Of a DNA stretch of 8,251 bases, positions 1 to 5,639 are shown piece after piece (within the stretch, counting starts at the first letter, position 1; each line of letters begins with the position of its first letter). Below the pieces are notes generated by a model. That model was not told the origin of the DNA. It was given only the letters and a program-made list of their open reading frames with translations, and did not search any database. A program made the translations under genes and the position numbers. Source of the DNA: Prevotellaceae bacterium (GTDB taxonomy: Bacteria; Bacteroidota; Bacteroidia; Bacteroidales; UBA932); NCBI GenBank assembly GCA_031268055.1, contig JAIRXY010000213.1, positions 1 through 8,251 on the forward strand. The letters run 5' to 3'.

Positions 1-50
1 AAGGCATTTTGGAGCGTAGGGGAGATAACCAAACCGGCTACTGGGAAATA
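1..50 (+). repeat. Copy A of a direct repeat (winged-helix wing), 285-bp offset
   Basis: Bases 1-50 match bases 286-335 at 47 of 50 positions; the differences are at 31, 41 and 46. The offset of 285 bp is 95 codons, so the duplication keeps the frame and repeats a linker plus winged-helix unit. The repeat may begin upstream of the window. Confidence 0.9.
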
Positions 51-344
51 AAAGAAGTAGGAAATACTTCACCTACCCCCCCATCTACCCCCTCAATCAC
101 CCCCCCAATTACCCCCCTACATATCCCCCTCATCACCCCCCCAACTACCCCCCCAATCACAGAATTGGAAGGGAAGTTTATAGAGCTAATGCTGCAAAAT
201 GCTCAAATAACCCGCAAGGCTATGGCAGCAACGTTGGCGGTAAGCATTGATGTGGTGAAGGAGTATTTGGAAAGATTAAAGGGGAAAGGCATTTTGGAGC
301 GTAGGGGAGATAACCGAACCGGCTATTGGGTAATAAAAAAATAA
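1..344 (+). CDS. 3' end of AlbA_2/AAA_4 (Schlafen-like) DNA-binding regulator with duplicated winged-helix tail (partial)
   Basis: The 5' end lies outside the window; the open frame runs through codons starting at base 3 and stops with TAA at 342-344. Three parts are visible. The first is the end of one winged-helix unit (GILERRGDNQTGYWEIK). The second is a linker of about 35 residues rich in Pro, Thr and Ile (TPPI/TPPT units). The third is a complete winged helix, from ELEGKFIELM through the helix-turn-helix ITRKAMAATLAVSIDVVKEYL to the wing KGILERRGDNRTGYW. The pattern of ITRKxxAxxLxxSxxxVKxxLxxLKxKGxxxRxGxxxxGYW is characteristic of the C-terminus of AlbA_2/AAA_4 putative transcriptional regulators, often annotated as ATP-dependent helicase RecG-related; these commonly have low-complexity linkers before the winged helix. 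The function is inferred to be DNA binding. The family's N-terminal AlbA_2 and ATPase-like domains would lie upstream and cannot be checked here. A Fic or other fusion partner is also possible. Confidence 0.72.
   Translation, partial: GILERRGDNQTGYWEIKEVGNTSPTPPSTPSITPPITPLHIPLITPPTTPPITELEGKFIELMLQNAQITRKAMAATLAVSIDVVKEYLERLKGKGILERRGDNRTGYWVIKK
72..160 (+). repeat. C-rich 12-bp minisatellite encoding the TPPI/TPPT linker
   Basis: About seven degenerate 12-bp units of the form ACCCCCCCAATC or ACCCCCCCAACT follow one another, with one or two length-variant units near 111-134. They contain four runs of seven C (76-82, 100-106, 136-142, 148-154), plus one run of six and two of five. The frame is kept and gives Thr-Pro-Pro-Ile/Thr repeats. 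The complementary strand has G-runs with short spacers. Confidence 0.88.
286..335 (+). repeat. Copy B of the winged-helix direct repeat
   Basis: This is the second copy of bases 1-50, with 47 of 50 identical. It encodes KGILERRGDNRTGYWVIK just before the stop codon at 342-344. The near identity at DNA level, including silent positions, points to a recent duplication or gene conversion. Confidence 0.9.
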
Positions 345-413
345 AAAATTGATACTTAACAGAATAAGTTTATTGGTATGTTGTGTTTTTTTACTTAAAT
401 CCACCTCACGAAT

Positions 414-734
414 ATGAAAAAATGGATGCTTGCGTTGGCATGTATGGTGATAACCGTAGCTGCCTGTCAAAAAGATGAAGACTCCAAAACCGATTTTGAG
501 CAGGGCAAACAAAATGGGAAAACTTTTTGCGATTGTCTTGCAGGAGGGCAATCTCCCGAGCAATGCGCAACGAAGCTCGACCTCAACAAGATGATGGAAG
601 CCCAGATAGCTATCCGCACCCAAAGGCAGATAACCGATTACGTGGCGGGGCTGATTACTGCGCCGTGCATGGTTGACATGGTCGGCAGCATGATGGGTGA
701 TACGGCAGACAATTTCGATAACCTTTTTGAATAG
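414..734 (+). CDS. Small outer-membrane/surface lipoprotein of unknown function
   Basis: The product is 106 residues. It begins with a lipoprotein signal peptide: MKKW, then a hydrophobic stretch MLALACMVIT, then the lipobox VAAC with the acylated cysteine at residue 18. The residues right after that Cys are QKDED, very close to the reported Capnocytophaga lipoprotein export signal (QKDDE-like), so exposure on the cell surface is inferred. The mature part is about 88 residues and mostly polar, with four more cysteines (39, 41, 51, 85) that could form two disulfides. I do not recognise a family. The ATG at 414 is chosen because it gives a complete signal peptide; an A/T-rich leader precedes it and no clear Bacteroidetes promoter was found in the 69-bp gap. 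It converges on cinA, with 32 bp between the stops and no obvious terminator hairpin. Confidence 0.8.
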   Translation: MKKWMLALACMVITVAACQKDEDSKTDFEQGKQNGKTFCDCLAGGQSPEQCATKLDLNKMMEAQIAIRTQRQITDYVAGLITAPCMVDMVGSMMGDTADNFDNLFE

Positions 735-766
735 CTGTCGTCCAAAAGCACATGTCGGCAATAGCG

Positions 767-2029
767 TCAGCGAGCGTTGTTGTCGTCGGTTAGCGCCAGC
801 CGCAGCAGGTTCAGCACGCCGTAAGAGGTGCGGAGGATAGTTCGCTCCCTGTCGTTGCCTAAATTCAGCTTGCGCGAAGTAACCTTGTCGGGGGTAGCAG
901 TTGCTATCCACACCGTTCCTACGGGTTTTTCGGGAGTTCCGCCGTCGGGTCCGGCAATGCCCGATGTGGCAACAGCATACTCGGCTTGCAGTGCTCGCTG
1001 TGCTCCTTGCGCCATTTGCTCTACCACCGCTTGGCTTACCGCTCCATGCCTCTCTATATCGCTCGGAGATACTCCCAGCTCCTTTACCTTCAACTCGTTC
1101 GAGTAGGCAACTATGCCCCCCTTGAAGTACGCCGAGGCTCCGGGCTGCGCCGTAATCAGCGCAGCTATTCGTCCGCCGGTGCACGATTCGGCGGTGGCCA
1201 GCGTTGCCCCGCGCGCCTTGAGCAGCCGCCCTACGGCGCTCTCCAGCGTGTCGCCGTCGTAGCCCACAATGTAAGCTGGGATGAGCGCTTGCAGCTGCCG
1301 GAGGTAGATTTTTTCTACTTCGTCTGCAACGCTGGTATGGGCATCGGCGGCGTAGCACGAAAGGCGCAGCTTTACCCCCGCAGGCGAGGGCAGGTAGGCC
1401 AAGCGCAGGTAATCCGGCAGGACGCTTTCCCACGCAGCGATGGTCTCGGCCAAGGTAGACTCGGCAATGCCGGCGGTAGCGATATGCTTGTGGTAAACTT
1501 TGCCCAGAGAAAAGCGTTTTTTCAGGCGCGGAATCACCTCGTTGGCCATCAGGTATTCCATTTCGTGGGGCACGCCGGGCAGCGAAACCGCAAGCTTGCC
1601 GGCTTTTTCAAACCACATGCCCGGTGCAGTCCCTGCAAGGTTGAGCAGCGCTTCGCACGCATCTGGTATCAAAGCCTGATTTCGGTTGAGCTCGCCCAGC
1701 GCAATGCCTCTCCTGCCCAGCAGCTCCGTAACGTGCCGCAGCGTAGGCTCGTGCAGCGCCATGCGGGTTGCGCCAAAGTAGGCGGCAAGCGTTTGCTTGG
1801 TAATATCGTCCTTGGTGGGGCCAAGCCCTCCGGTGATGACGACTATGCCGGAGGCAGCAAAGAGCTCATTTAGCGCGCCTGTAATGGCTTCGCGCGTGTC
1901 GCCAACGGAGCGCATTTCGCAAATGCTAAGGCCCTGCTCGCCCAGCCGCTGCGCAATGTAGGATGAATTGGTATCAACGATTTGACCAATAAGAATCTCA
2001 TCGCCAACGGTCAGGATGGAGGCTTTCAT
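767..2029 (-). CDS. cinA: CinA-family protein (NMN amidohydrolase / competence-damage protein)
   Basis: The product is 420 residues, the usual length for full CinA. The N-terminal MoCF-like domain (about 1-170) opens with ASILTVGDEILIGQIVDTNS and carries the phosphate-binding motif TGGLGPTKDD at 66-75. The C-terminal PncC domain (about 262-415) has AESCTGG at 280-286 with the expected catalytic Ser282, GIVAYSN at 305-311, and SGIAGPDGGTPEKPVGTVW at 356-374. From the family, PncC deamidates nicotinamide mononucleotide to nicotinic acid mononucleotide in pyridine nucleotide recycling, and the MoCF-like domain acts as an ADP-ribose/CoA pyrophosphatase. Both domains look intact. The gene starts 32 nt after the dnaA stop on the same strand, so co-transcription with dnaA is likely. 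The ATG at 2029 is preceded by an A-rich stretch (CCTAAAAAAT) and no Shine-Dalgarno sequence, as is usual in Bacteroidetes. Confidence 0.96.
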   Translation of the reverse strand: MKASILTVGDEILIGQIVDTNSSYIAQRLGEQGLSICEMRSVGDTREAITGALNELFAASGIVVITGGLGPTKDDITKQTLAAYFGATRMALHEPTLRHVTELLGRRGIALGELNRNQALIPDACEALLNLAGTAPGMWFEKAGKLAVSLPGVPHEMEYLMANEVIPRLKKRFSLGKVYHKHIATAGIAESTLAETIAAWESVLPDYLRLAYLPSPAGVKLRLSCYAADAHTSVADEVEKIYLRQLQALIPAYIVGYDGDTLESAVGRLLKARGATLATAESCTGGRIAALITAQPGASAYFKGGIVAYSNELKVKELGVSPSDIERHGAVSQAVVEQMAQGAQRALQAEYAVATSGIAGPDGGTPEKPVGTVWIATATPDKVTSRKLNLGNDRERTILRTSYGVLNLLRLALTDDNNAR

Positions 2030-2061
2030 ATTTTTTAGGCTGGGAGTGGTGACTTATCAGG

Positions 2062-3480
2062 CTAATTTGACCTTAACTTCTTCTCGATGTTGCTTACCAT
2101 CTCAAAAAAGTTGCGGTCGGTTTCCATGAGATTATTTATTGTTTTGCAGGCGTGCACCACCGTAGCGTGGTTTTTTCCTCCAATTTGAGCGCCTATCGAC
2201 GCAAGCGATGTTTTGGTCATGCACTTGCTAAAGTACATGGCGATTTGCCGCGCCTGCACAATTTCTCTCTTGCGCGTTTTTGACTGCGCGTTATCGGAGG
2301 GTATCCTAAAGTAGTCGCACACGGTTTTGTAGATGCTGTCAACCGTAAATTCCCGCTGCGTGTTTTTTATATTTTTGTTCACCACGTTCACCACCATCTC
2401 CATCGAGATGGCTTTTTTGTTGAACGTAGCCTCGGCCAGCAGCCTGTTGAGCACGCCTTCAAACTCGCGAACGTTGCTGCTCACCTTGTCTGCCAAGTAG
2501 TCGATAATGCCATCGTCAATGTCAATGCCGTCTTTCCGCACCTTGTGCCGGTATATGGCGAGCCTTGTGTCGTAATCGGGCGTGGTAAGCTCTGCCACCA
2601 GCCCCCACTTGAAGCGCGACAGTATCCTTGGCTCCAGCCCCTCTATCTCCACCGGCGACTTGTCGGAGGTGAGAATAATTTGCTTTTTGGAGCGGTGCAG
2701 CTGGTCAAAGATGAGGAAAAATGTATCCTGCGTTTTTGTTTGTCCTGCAAAATCGTGCACGTCGTCCAGAATGAGCACATCTACCATTTGGTAAAAGTGC
2801 AGAAAGTTGTTCGTTTCGTTTTTCTGTACAGCGCTGGTGTATTGCTCCTTGAATTTGTTTGCGTTGACGTACAGCACCACCTTGTCGGGGTGCAGCTTTT
2901 TCACCTCAAGCCCAATGGCCTGAGCAAGGTGCGTTTTTCCCAAGCCGGTGCTTCCGTTGATGAACAGGGGGTTAAAGCTGGTAGTGCCGGGGTTTTGCGC
3001 TATGGACAGCCCTGCGTTTCGCGCCAACTTGTTGCAAGCGCCTTCGATGTAATTTTCAAACGCATACTTAGGGTTAAGCTGCGGGTCTATCTCAAGGTTG
3101 GGCAGCCCGGGCATAACAAAAGGGTTAAAGCCTTTTATTCGGGCGCTGCTGCTGCCGGTCGCAGAGAGCGGAACAGGCTTGTTGCGGGGTATTGGTTCCG
3201 AGTCCGACAAGACCGGACGCGTCGCCTCGCCGGCAACTACTATGCTGTATTGAAGTTTGGCGTCGGGGCCAAGTTCTCTACGAAGAGTTTTTCGTAGCAA
3301 ATCAATGTAATGTTCCTCAATGTAGTCGCAAATAAATTGAGAAGGAGATTGCAGCGTAAGCATACTCCCTTCAAGCCGCAAAGGCGTCACTTTCTCAAAA
3401 AATGCCTTGTAGCTCTCTTCGCTGATGTTATCTCTTATAATTCTCAGGCAACTATCCCAAACTTCCCTGTGGCCAAGCAT
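2062..3480 (-). CDS. dnaA: Chromosomal replication initiator protein DnaA
   Basis: The product is 472 residues from the ATG at 3480. An in-frame upstream ATG at 3582 would add 34 Phe/Tyr-rich residues coded by AT-rich DNA that do not resemble DnaA, so I reject it; MLGHREVWDSCLRII fits the normal domain I start. Domain I spans about 1-75, a variable Pro/Ser linker about 85-125, and the AAA+ domain III about 130-340. Domain III has Walker A GSTGLGKT (176-183), Walker B LILDD (236-240), arginine-finger region RILSRF (285-290) and sensor 2 NVREFEG (336-342). Domain IV ends with the DNA-binding signature GGKNHATVVHACK (434-446). That motif usually has Asp where this protein has Asn437. DnaA-ATP binds DnaA boxes, melts the origin and regulates its own transcription. 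The neighbours are unusual: cinA lies downstream instead of dnaN, and a 241-bp AT-rich gap lies upstream. Confidence 0.97.
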   Translation of the reverse strand: MLGHREVWDSCLRIIRDNISEESYKAFFEKVTPLRLEGSMLTLQSPSQFICDYIEEHYIDLLRKTLRRELGPDAKLQYSIVVAGEATRPVLSDSEPIPRNKPVPLSATGSSSARIKGFNPFVMPGLPNLEIDPQLNPKYAFENYIEGACNKLARNAGLSIAQNPGTTSFNPLFINGSTGLGKTHLAQAIGLEVKKLHPDKVVLYVNANKFKEQYTSAVQKNETNNFLHFYQMVDVLILDDVHDFAGQTKTQDTFFLIFDQLHRSKKQIILTSDKSPVEIEGLEPRILSRFKWGLVAELTTPDYDTRLAIYRHKVRKDGIDIDDGIIDYLADKVSSNVREFEGVLNRLLAEATFNKKAISMEMVVNVVNKNIKNTQREFTVDSIYKTVCDYFRIPSDNAQSKTRKREIVQARQIAMYFSKCMTKTSLASIGAQIGGKNHATVVHACKTINNLMETDRNFFEMVSNIEKKLRSN

Positions 3481-3721
3481 AAATAAATGTGTGTTTATAA
3501 GTTTTAGTTTATATGATAAAAAGCGCAATGCAAAATCGGAAGCAAAGTTGTGAAAAAAATAGTAGAAAAAAAAGCGGCACAATACTTGTTTTTTCCAATA
3601 ACACTTTAATGCACTTATAATCTGAATAATATTTTTACATGCTTTATAGCAATCTTTTTTTTCGCTTCATTAGCTCTACGTAGCAACTACTTATGGTATA
3701 AATAGGAACTCTCATTTACCC
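3481..3721. other. AT-rich gap between hslR and dnaA; probable dnaA control region
   Basis: No gene is seen in these 241 bp. The region is strongly AT-rich, with poly-A/T runs at 3553-3571 and 3654-3662. Upstream of dnaA on the minus strand, one sequence fits the loose DnaA-box pattern TTWTNCACA (TTTTTCACA, 3557 to 3549), and next to it lies CAACTTTG (3550-3543), one base off a TAnnTTTG -7 element but without a well-placed TTG upstream. A palindrome CTACGTAG lies at about 3675-3682. A single weak box does not make an origin. The dnaA promoter is presumably here but I cannot place it securely. Confidence 0.4.
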
Positions 3722-4120
3722 TCAGGAGAGGTCTCCTTTTTCCATCAAAAAGTCAAGCTGCCGGCGGTCTTTTTTTGTTGGCCTTCCGGTACCTTTTTCG
3801 CGCTGCACAAAAATGGTCAGCCTGTCCACATTCAGCTTGTCGCGCTCCTCCTGCGGCGTTTGGTCGTCGGCAAATTCTGCCACGAGCTTTGCCGCCACGC
3901 GCGACTTTGGAAATCCGACAACCTTGTAGGTGTAAGTAACCGGCGATTTGCGAAAGCTTACCGCATCACCCATCTTCAGCTCGCGCGAAGCCTTGGCCTC
4001 CGCCTCGTTCACCTTTACGCGCCCGCTTCTACAGGCCTCTGCCGCTTCGCTCCGCGTTTTGTAGGCGCGAATGCACCAGAGCCACTTATCTACTCGCAGG
4101 GATTCGACGGATGATACCAT
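3722..4120 (-). CDS. hslR: S4-domain RNA-binding protein, Hsp15 family
   Basis: The product is 132 residues, the usual length of Hsp15/HslR. The S4 RNA-binding domain starts at once (LRVDKWLWCIRAYKTRSEA, residues 8-26) and continues through CRSGRVKVNEAEAKASRELKMGD to about residue 52. A basic C-terminal tail follows, with KGTGRPTKKDRR at 109-120, which is the usual end of this family. In E. coli, Hsp15 binds free 50S subunits that carry a nascent chain with tRNA and helps recycle them; the same role is inferred here. It is the last gene of rplY-pth-hslR, 65 nt after the pth stop, and association with pth (which cleaves peptidyl-tRNA) suits rescue of aborted translation. The symbol rests on family resemblance. 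Confidence 0.9.
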   Translation of the reverse strand: MVSSVESLRVDKWLWCIRAYKTRSEAAEACRSGRVKVNEAEAKASRELKMGDAVSFRKSPVTYTYKVVGFPKSRVAAKLVAEFADDQTPQEERDKLNVDRLTIFVQREKGTGRPTKKDRRQLDFLMEKGDLS

Positions 4121-4142
4121 AGCTAATACGAATTTATCAGGA

Positions 4143-4179
4143 GGTGAGGTACTGCTTTCTTGCTGCGCGCGTGCTCACC
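4143..4179 (-). repeat. Inverted repeat in the pth-hslR gap
   Basis: The 6-bp arms GGTGAG (4143-4148) and CTCACC (4174-4179) enclose 25 nt in the 65-nt gap between pth and hslR. In RNA this would be a modest hairpin without a following U-run, so it is not a convincing terminator. Confidence 0.35.
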
Positions 4180-4185
4180 GATTTT

Positions 4186-4752
4186 TTACTTTGCCGTATT
4201 CACAAGATTCATTGCGCGCTCCAGCCCAACGGTGGCAAACGTTTTCACGGCGTCGGCGGCTTTGTCAAGGTAGTCGGGCAGGCGTTTGCGCTCGTCGTCG
4301 GTCCACTCCCCCAGCACGAAATCAATTTGCTGTCCTCTGCCAAAGTCGCTGCCTACTCCGCACCGCAGCCTTGCGTAGTTCTCGTTTCCAAGCGTCAGCG
4401 CGATATTTTTTAGCCCGTTGTGTCCGCCGTCGCTACCGCCGCCGCGCATCCTCAAGCGTCCAAACGGAAGGTTGAGGTCGTCTAACACCACCAGCAGCTT
4501 TTCGGCTGGGATTTTTTCGGCTTGCAGCCAGTAGCTGACGGCTTTTCCGCTCAGATTCATGTAGGTTGACGGCTTTAGCAGGATGAGCGTACGCCCCCTG
4601 TGGTGCAGCTCGGCGAGGCTACCGTATCGGCCTACGCTAAAGCGCAAGCCAGCAGCGGCAGCCAGCGTATCGGCCACCTTAAAGCCAACGTTGTGCCGCG
4701 TATCCTCGTACTCCGGCCCAACGTTGCCCAAGCATGCAATTAAATACTTCAC
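4186..4752 (-). CDS. pth: Peptidyl-tRNA hydrolase
   Basis: The product is 188 residues from a GTG start at 4752. An upstream ATG at 4836 would add 28 residues of Arg/Leu repeats (LRLRLHLRLRRQ) that are only the out-of-frame reading of the rplY tail, while KYLIACLGNVGPEY matches the normal Pth start. The visible active-site features are Asn10 and His20 (LGNVGPEYEDTRHNVGF, the catalytic His), Asn66 in STYMNLSG, Asp91 in VLDDLNLPFG, and Asn112 in GGHNGLKNI. The enzyme cleaves the ester between peptide and tRNA in prematurely released peptidyl-tRNAs and recycles tRNA in the cytoplasm; it is normally essential. The GTG lies 7 nt after the rplY stop codon, so the two genes are very likely co-transcribed and perhaps translationally coupled. 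Confidence 0.96.
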   Translation of the reverse strand: MKYLIACLGNVGPEYEDTRHNVGFKVADTLAAAAGLRFSVGRYGSLAELHHRGRTLILLKPSTYMNLSGKAVSYWLQAEKIPAEKLLVVLDDLNLPFGRLRMRGGGSDGGHNGLKNIALTLGNENYARLRCGVGSDFGRGQQIDFVLGEWTDDERKRLPDYLDKAADAVKTFATVGLERAMNLVNTAK

Positions 4753-4759
4753 ACGTTCT

Positions 4760-5383
4760 CTACTTTTTCTTTGCCGCCGAAGCCGCAGGTGAAGCCGAAG
4801 TCGAAGCGTTTGCCGCAGCCGAAGCAGCGGCGCCAATGGCGGCGCGCGTCATCTTCACGGCGCAAACTACGGCGCTCTTGGGGGTAAGAATGGTTACATT
4901 TTCAAATGAGAGGTCGCCCACAAAAATGCTCTTACCCAGCCCCAAGGTAGTAATATCTACGTTGAGAACGTCGGGAAGATGCTGTGACAAGGCTGATATT
5001 TTCACCTTGCGGGTGAGCTGCTGGAGCTTTCCGCCCAGCTTCACACCCTCGGGGCTGCCTTCCAGCGCTACGGGCACGTCAATGGTGATGGGCTTGCTGT
5101 GGTCTATACGGTAAAAATCGACGTGCAGAATGGCGTCGGATACGGGGTGAAATTGCAGCTCGCGCATTACGGCAACTTCCTTTCTACCGTCAATGTCAAT
5201 ATTCACCAAATACGCGCTTGGCGTGTACACTAAGGGATGCAGCGCGGCTTCTTCAACGGCAAACGAAATGTTGTCGCCATTGCCGTAAATTACGCAAGGA
5301 ATGTTCCCGCTTTTGCGCAGCTTTGAGGTATTGTCTTTTCCAAGCGCTACGCGGCCTGAACCTTTAAGGTCGATTGTTTTCAT
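4760..5383 (-). CDS. rplY: 50S ribosomal protein L25/general stress protein Ctc
   Basis: The product is 207 residues, the long TL5/CTC form of L25. The N-terminal 5S rRNA-binding domain (about 4-93) contains LRKSGNIPCVIYG and ends with LQFHPVSDAILHVDFYRID. The C-terminal beta domain (about 98-178) contains PVALEGSPEGVKLGGKLQ and ITTLGLGKSIFVGDL. After residue 180 comes a tail of about 24 residues made almost only of Ala and Ser, ending in KKK. Such Ala-rich low-complexity tails are common in this family and vary in length. The protein binds 5S rRNA in the central protuberance of the large subunit. A good Bacteroidetes promoter lies about 100 nt upstream, and pth follows after 7 nt. The ATG at 5383 is preceded by A-rich sequence (TTAAAACAAAAAAATG). 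Confidence 0.96.
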   Translation of the reverse strand: MKTIDLKGSGRVALGKDNTSKLRKSGNIPCVIYGNGDNISFAVEEAALHPLVYTPSAYLVNIDIDGRKEVAVMRELQFHPVSDAILHVDFYRIDHSKPITIDVPVALEGSPEGVKLGGKLQQLTRKVKISALSQHLPDVLNVDITTLGLGKSIFVGDLSFENVTILTPKSAVVCAVKMTRAAIGAAASAAANASTSASPAASAAKKK

Positions 5384-5433
5384 TTTTTTGTTTTAATAGT
5401 GTTACTCAGAATTTTTTATTCCCCATCACACCC

Positions 5434-5450
5434 TTACAGCAGCGCTGTAA
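5434..5450 (-). promoter_or_regulatory. Perfect hairpin in the rplY 5' leader
   Basis: The 7-bp arms TTACAGC and GCTGTAA enclose a 3-nt loop, in the middle of the inferred leader of about 90 nt between the rplY promoter and its ATG. It has no U-run, so it is not a terminator. A translational or protein-binding role is possible, but nothing in the sequence proves it. Confidence 0.4.
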
Positions 5451-5481
5451 TGTCGGTAGGAGGCTCTTTTGCAAGAAGCCC

Positions 5482-5515
5482 GCAAAGGTAGCTATAAGTT
5501 TGCGATTTCCCAAAA
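5482..5515 (-). promoter_or_regulatory. Bacteroidetes-type promoter for rplY-pth-hslR
   Basis: On the minus strand a -33 element TTTTG (5515-5511) is followed after exactly 20 nt by the -7 element TACCTTTGC (5490-5482). Both match the known Bacteroidetes consensus TTG / TAnnTTTG with normal spacing. Transcription should start near 5475, giving a leader of about 90 nt before the rplY ATG. Confidence 0.8.
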
Positions 5516-5535
5516 GAACGTTGAACTTTAAAATA

Positions 5536-5576
5536 AAAATCCGCTCCATGCGCAGCTACGACATGAAGCGGATTTT
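5536..5576 (-). terminator. Hairpin terminator downstream of pckA
   Basis: The 10-bp perfect arms AAAATCCGCT (5536-5545) and AGCGGATTTT (5567-5576) continue, after one C/A mismatch, with 4 more pairs (CATG at 5547-5550 and 5562-5565) around an 11-nt loop. Read on the minus strand, the stem ends in GGATTTTTATTTT, a U-rich tail. It lies 63 nt after the pckA stop and just before the rplY promoter, so it separates the two transcription units. Confidence 0.75.
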
Positions 5577-5639
5577 ACCTTACCATTTTGCCGACTTCGG
5601 ATAAAAAATTCTTGCCGTCGGCAGCTTGCAGCCAGCCTG

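Noticed and set aside
72..160. CRISPR array
   Set aside because: The repeats are 12 bp, contiguous, in frame within a coding sequence and without spacers; they are a coding minisatellite.
276..1433. Long minus-strand open frame (385 codons) and plus-strand frame 986-1873 over cinA
   Set aside because: Both overlap the clear cinA gene in other frames; the Arg/Ala/Cys-rich translations are typical of shadows of GC-rich codons.
3483..3582. Longer DnaA starting at the ATG at 3582
   Set aside because: The 34 added residues are Phe/Tyr-rich, encoded by AT-rich intergenic-type DNA and do not resemble DnaA domain I.
3481..3721. Replication origin next to dnaA
   Set aside because: The region is AT-rich but has only one weak DnaA-box-like site and no cluster; evidence is insufficient to call oriC.
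4138..4150. AGGAGGTGAGG as a Shine-Dalgarno site on the plus strand
   Set aside because: No plausible plus-strand gene follows; all genes here are on the minus strand, and Bacteroidetes rarely use strong Shine-Dalgarno sequences.
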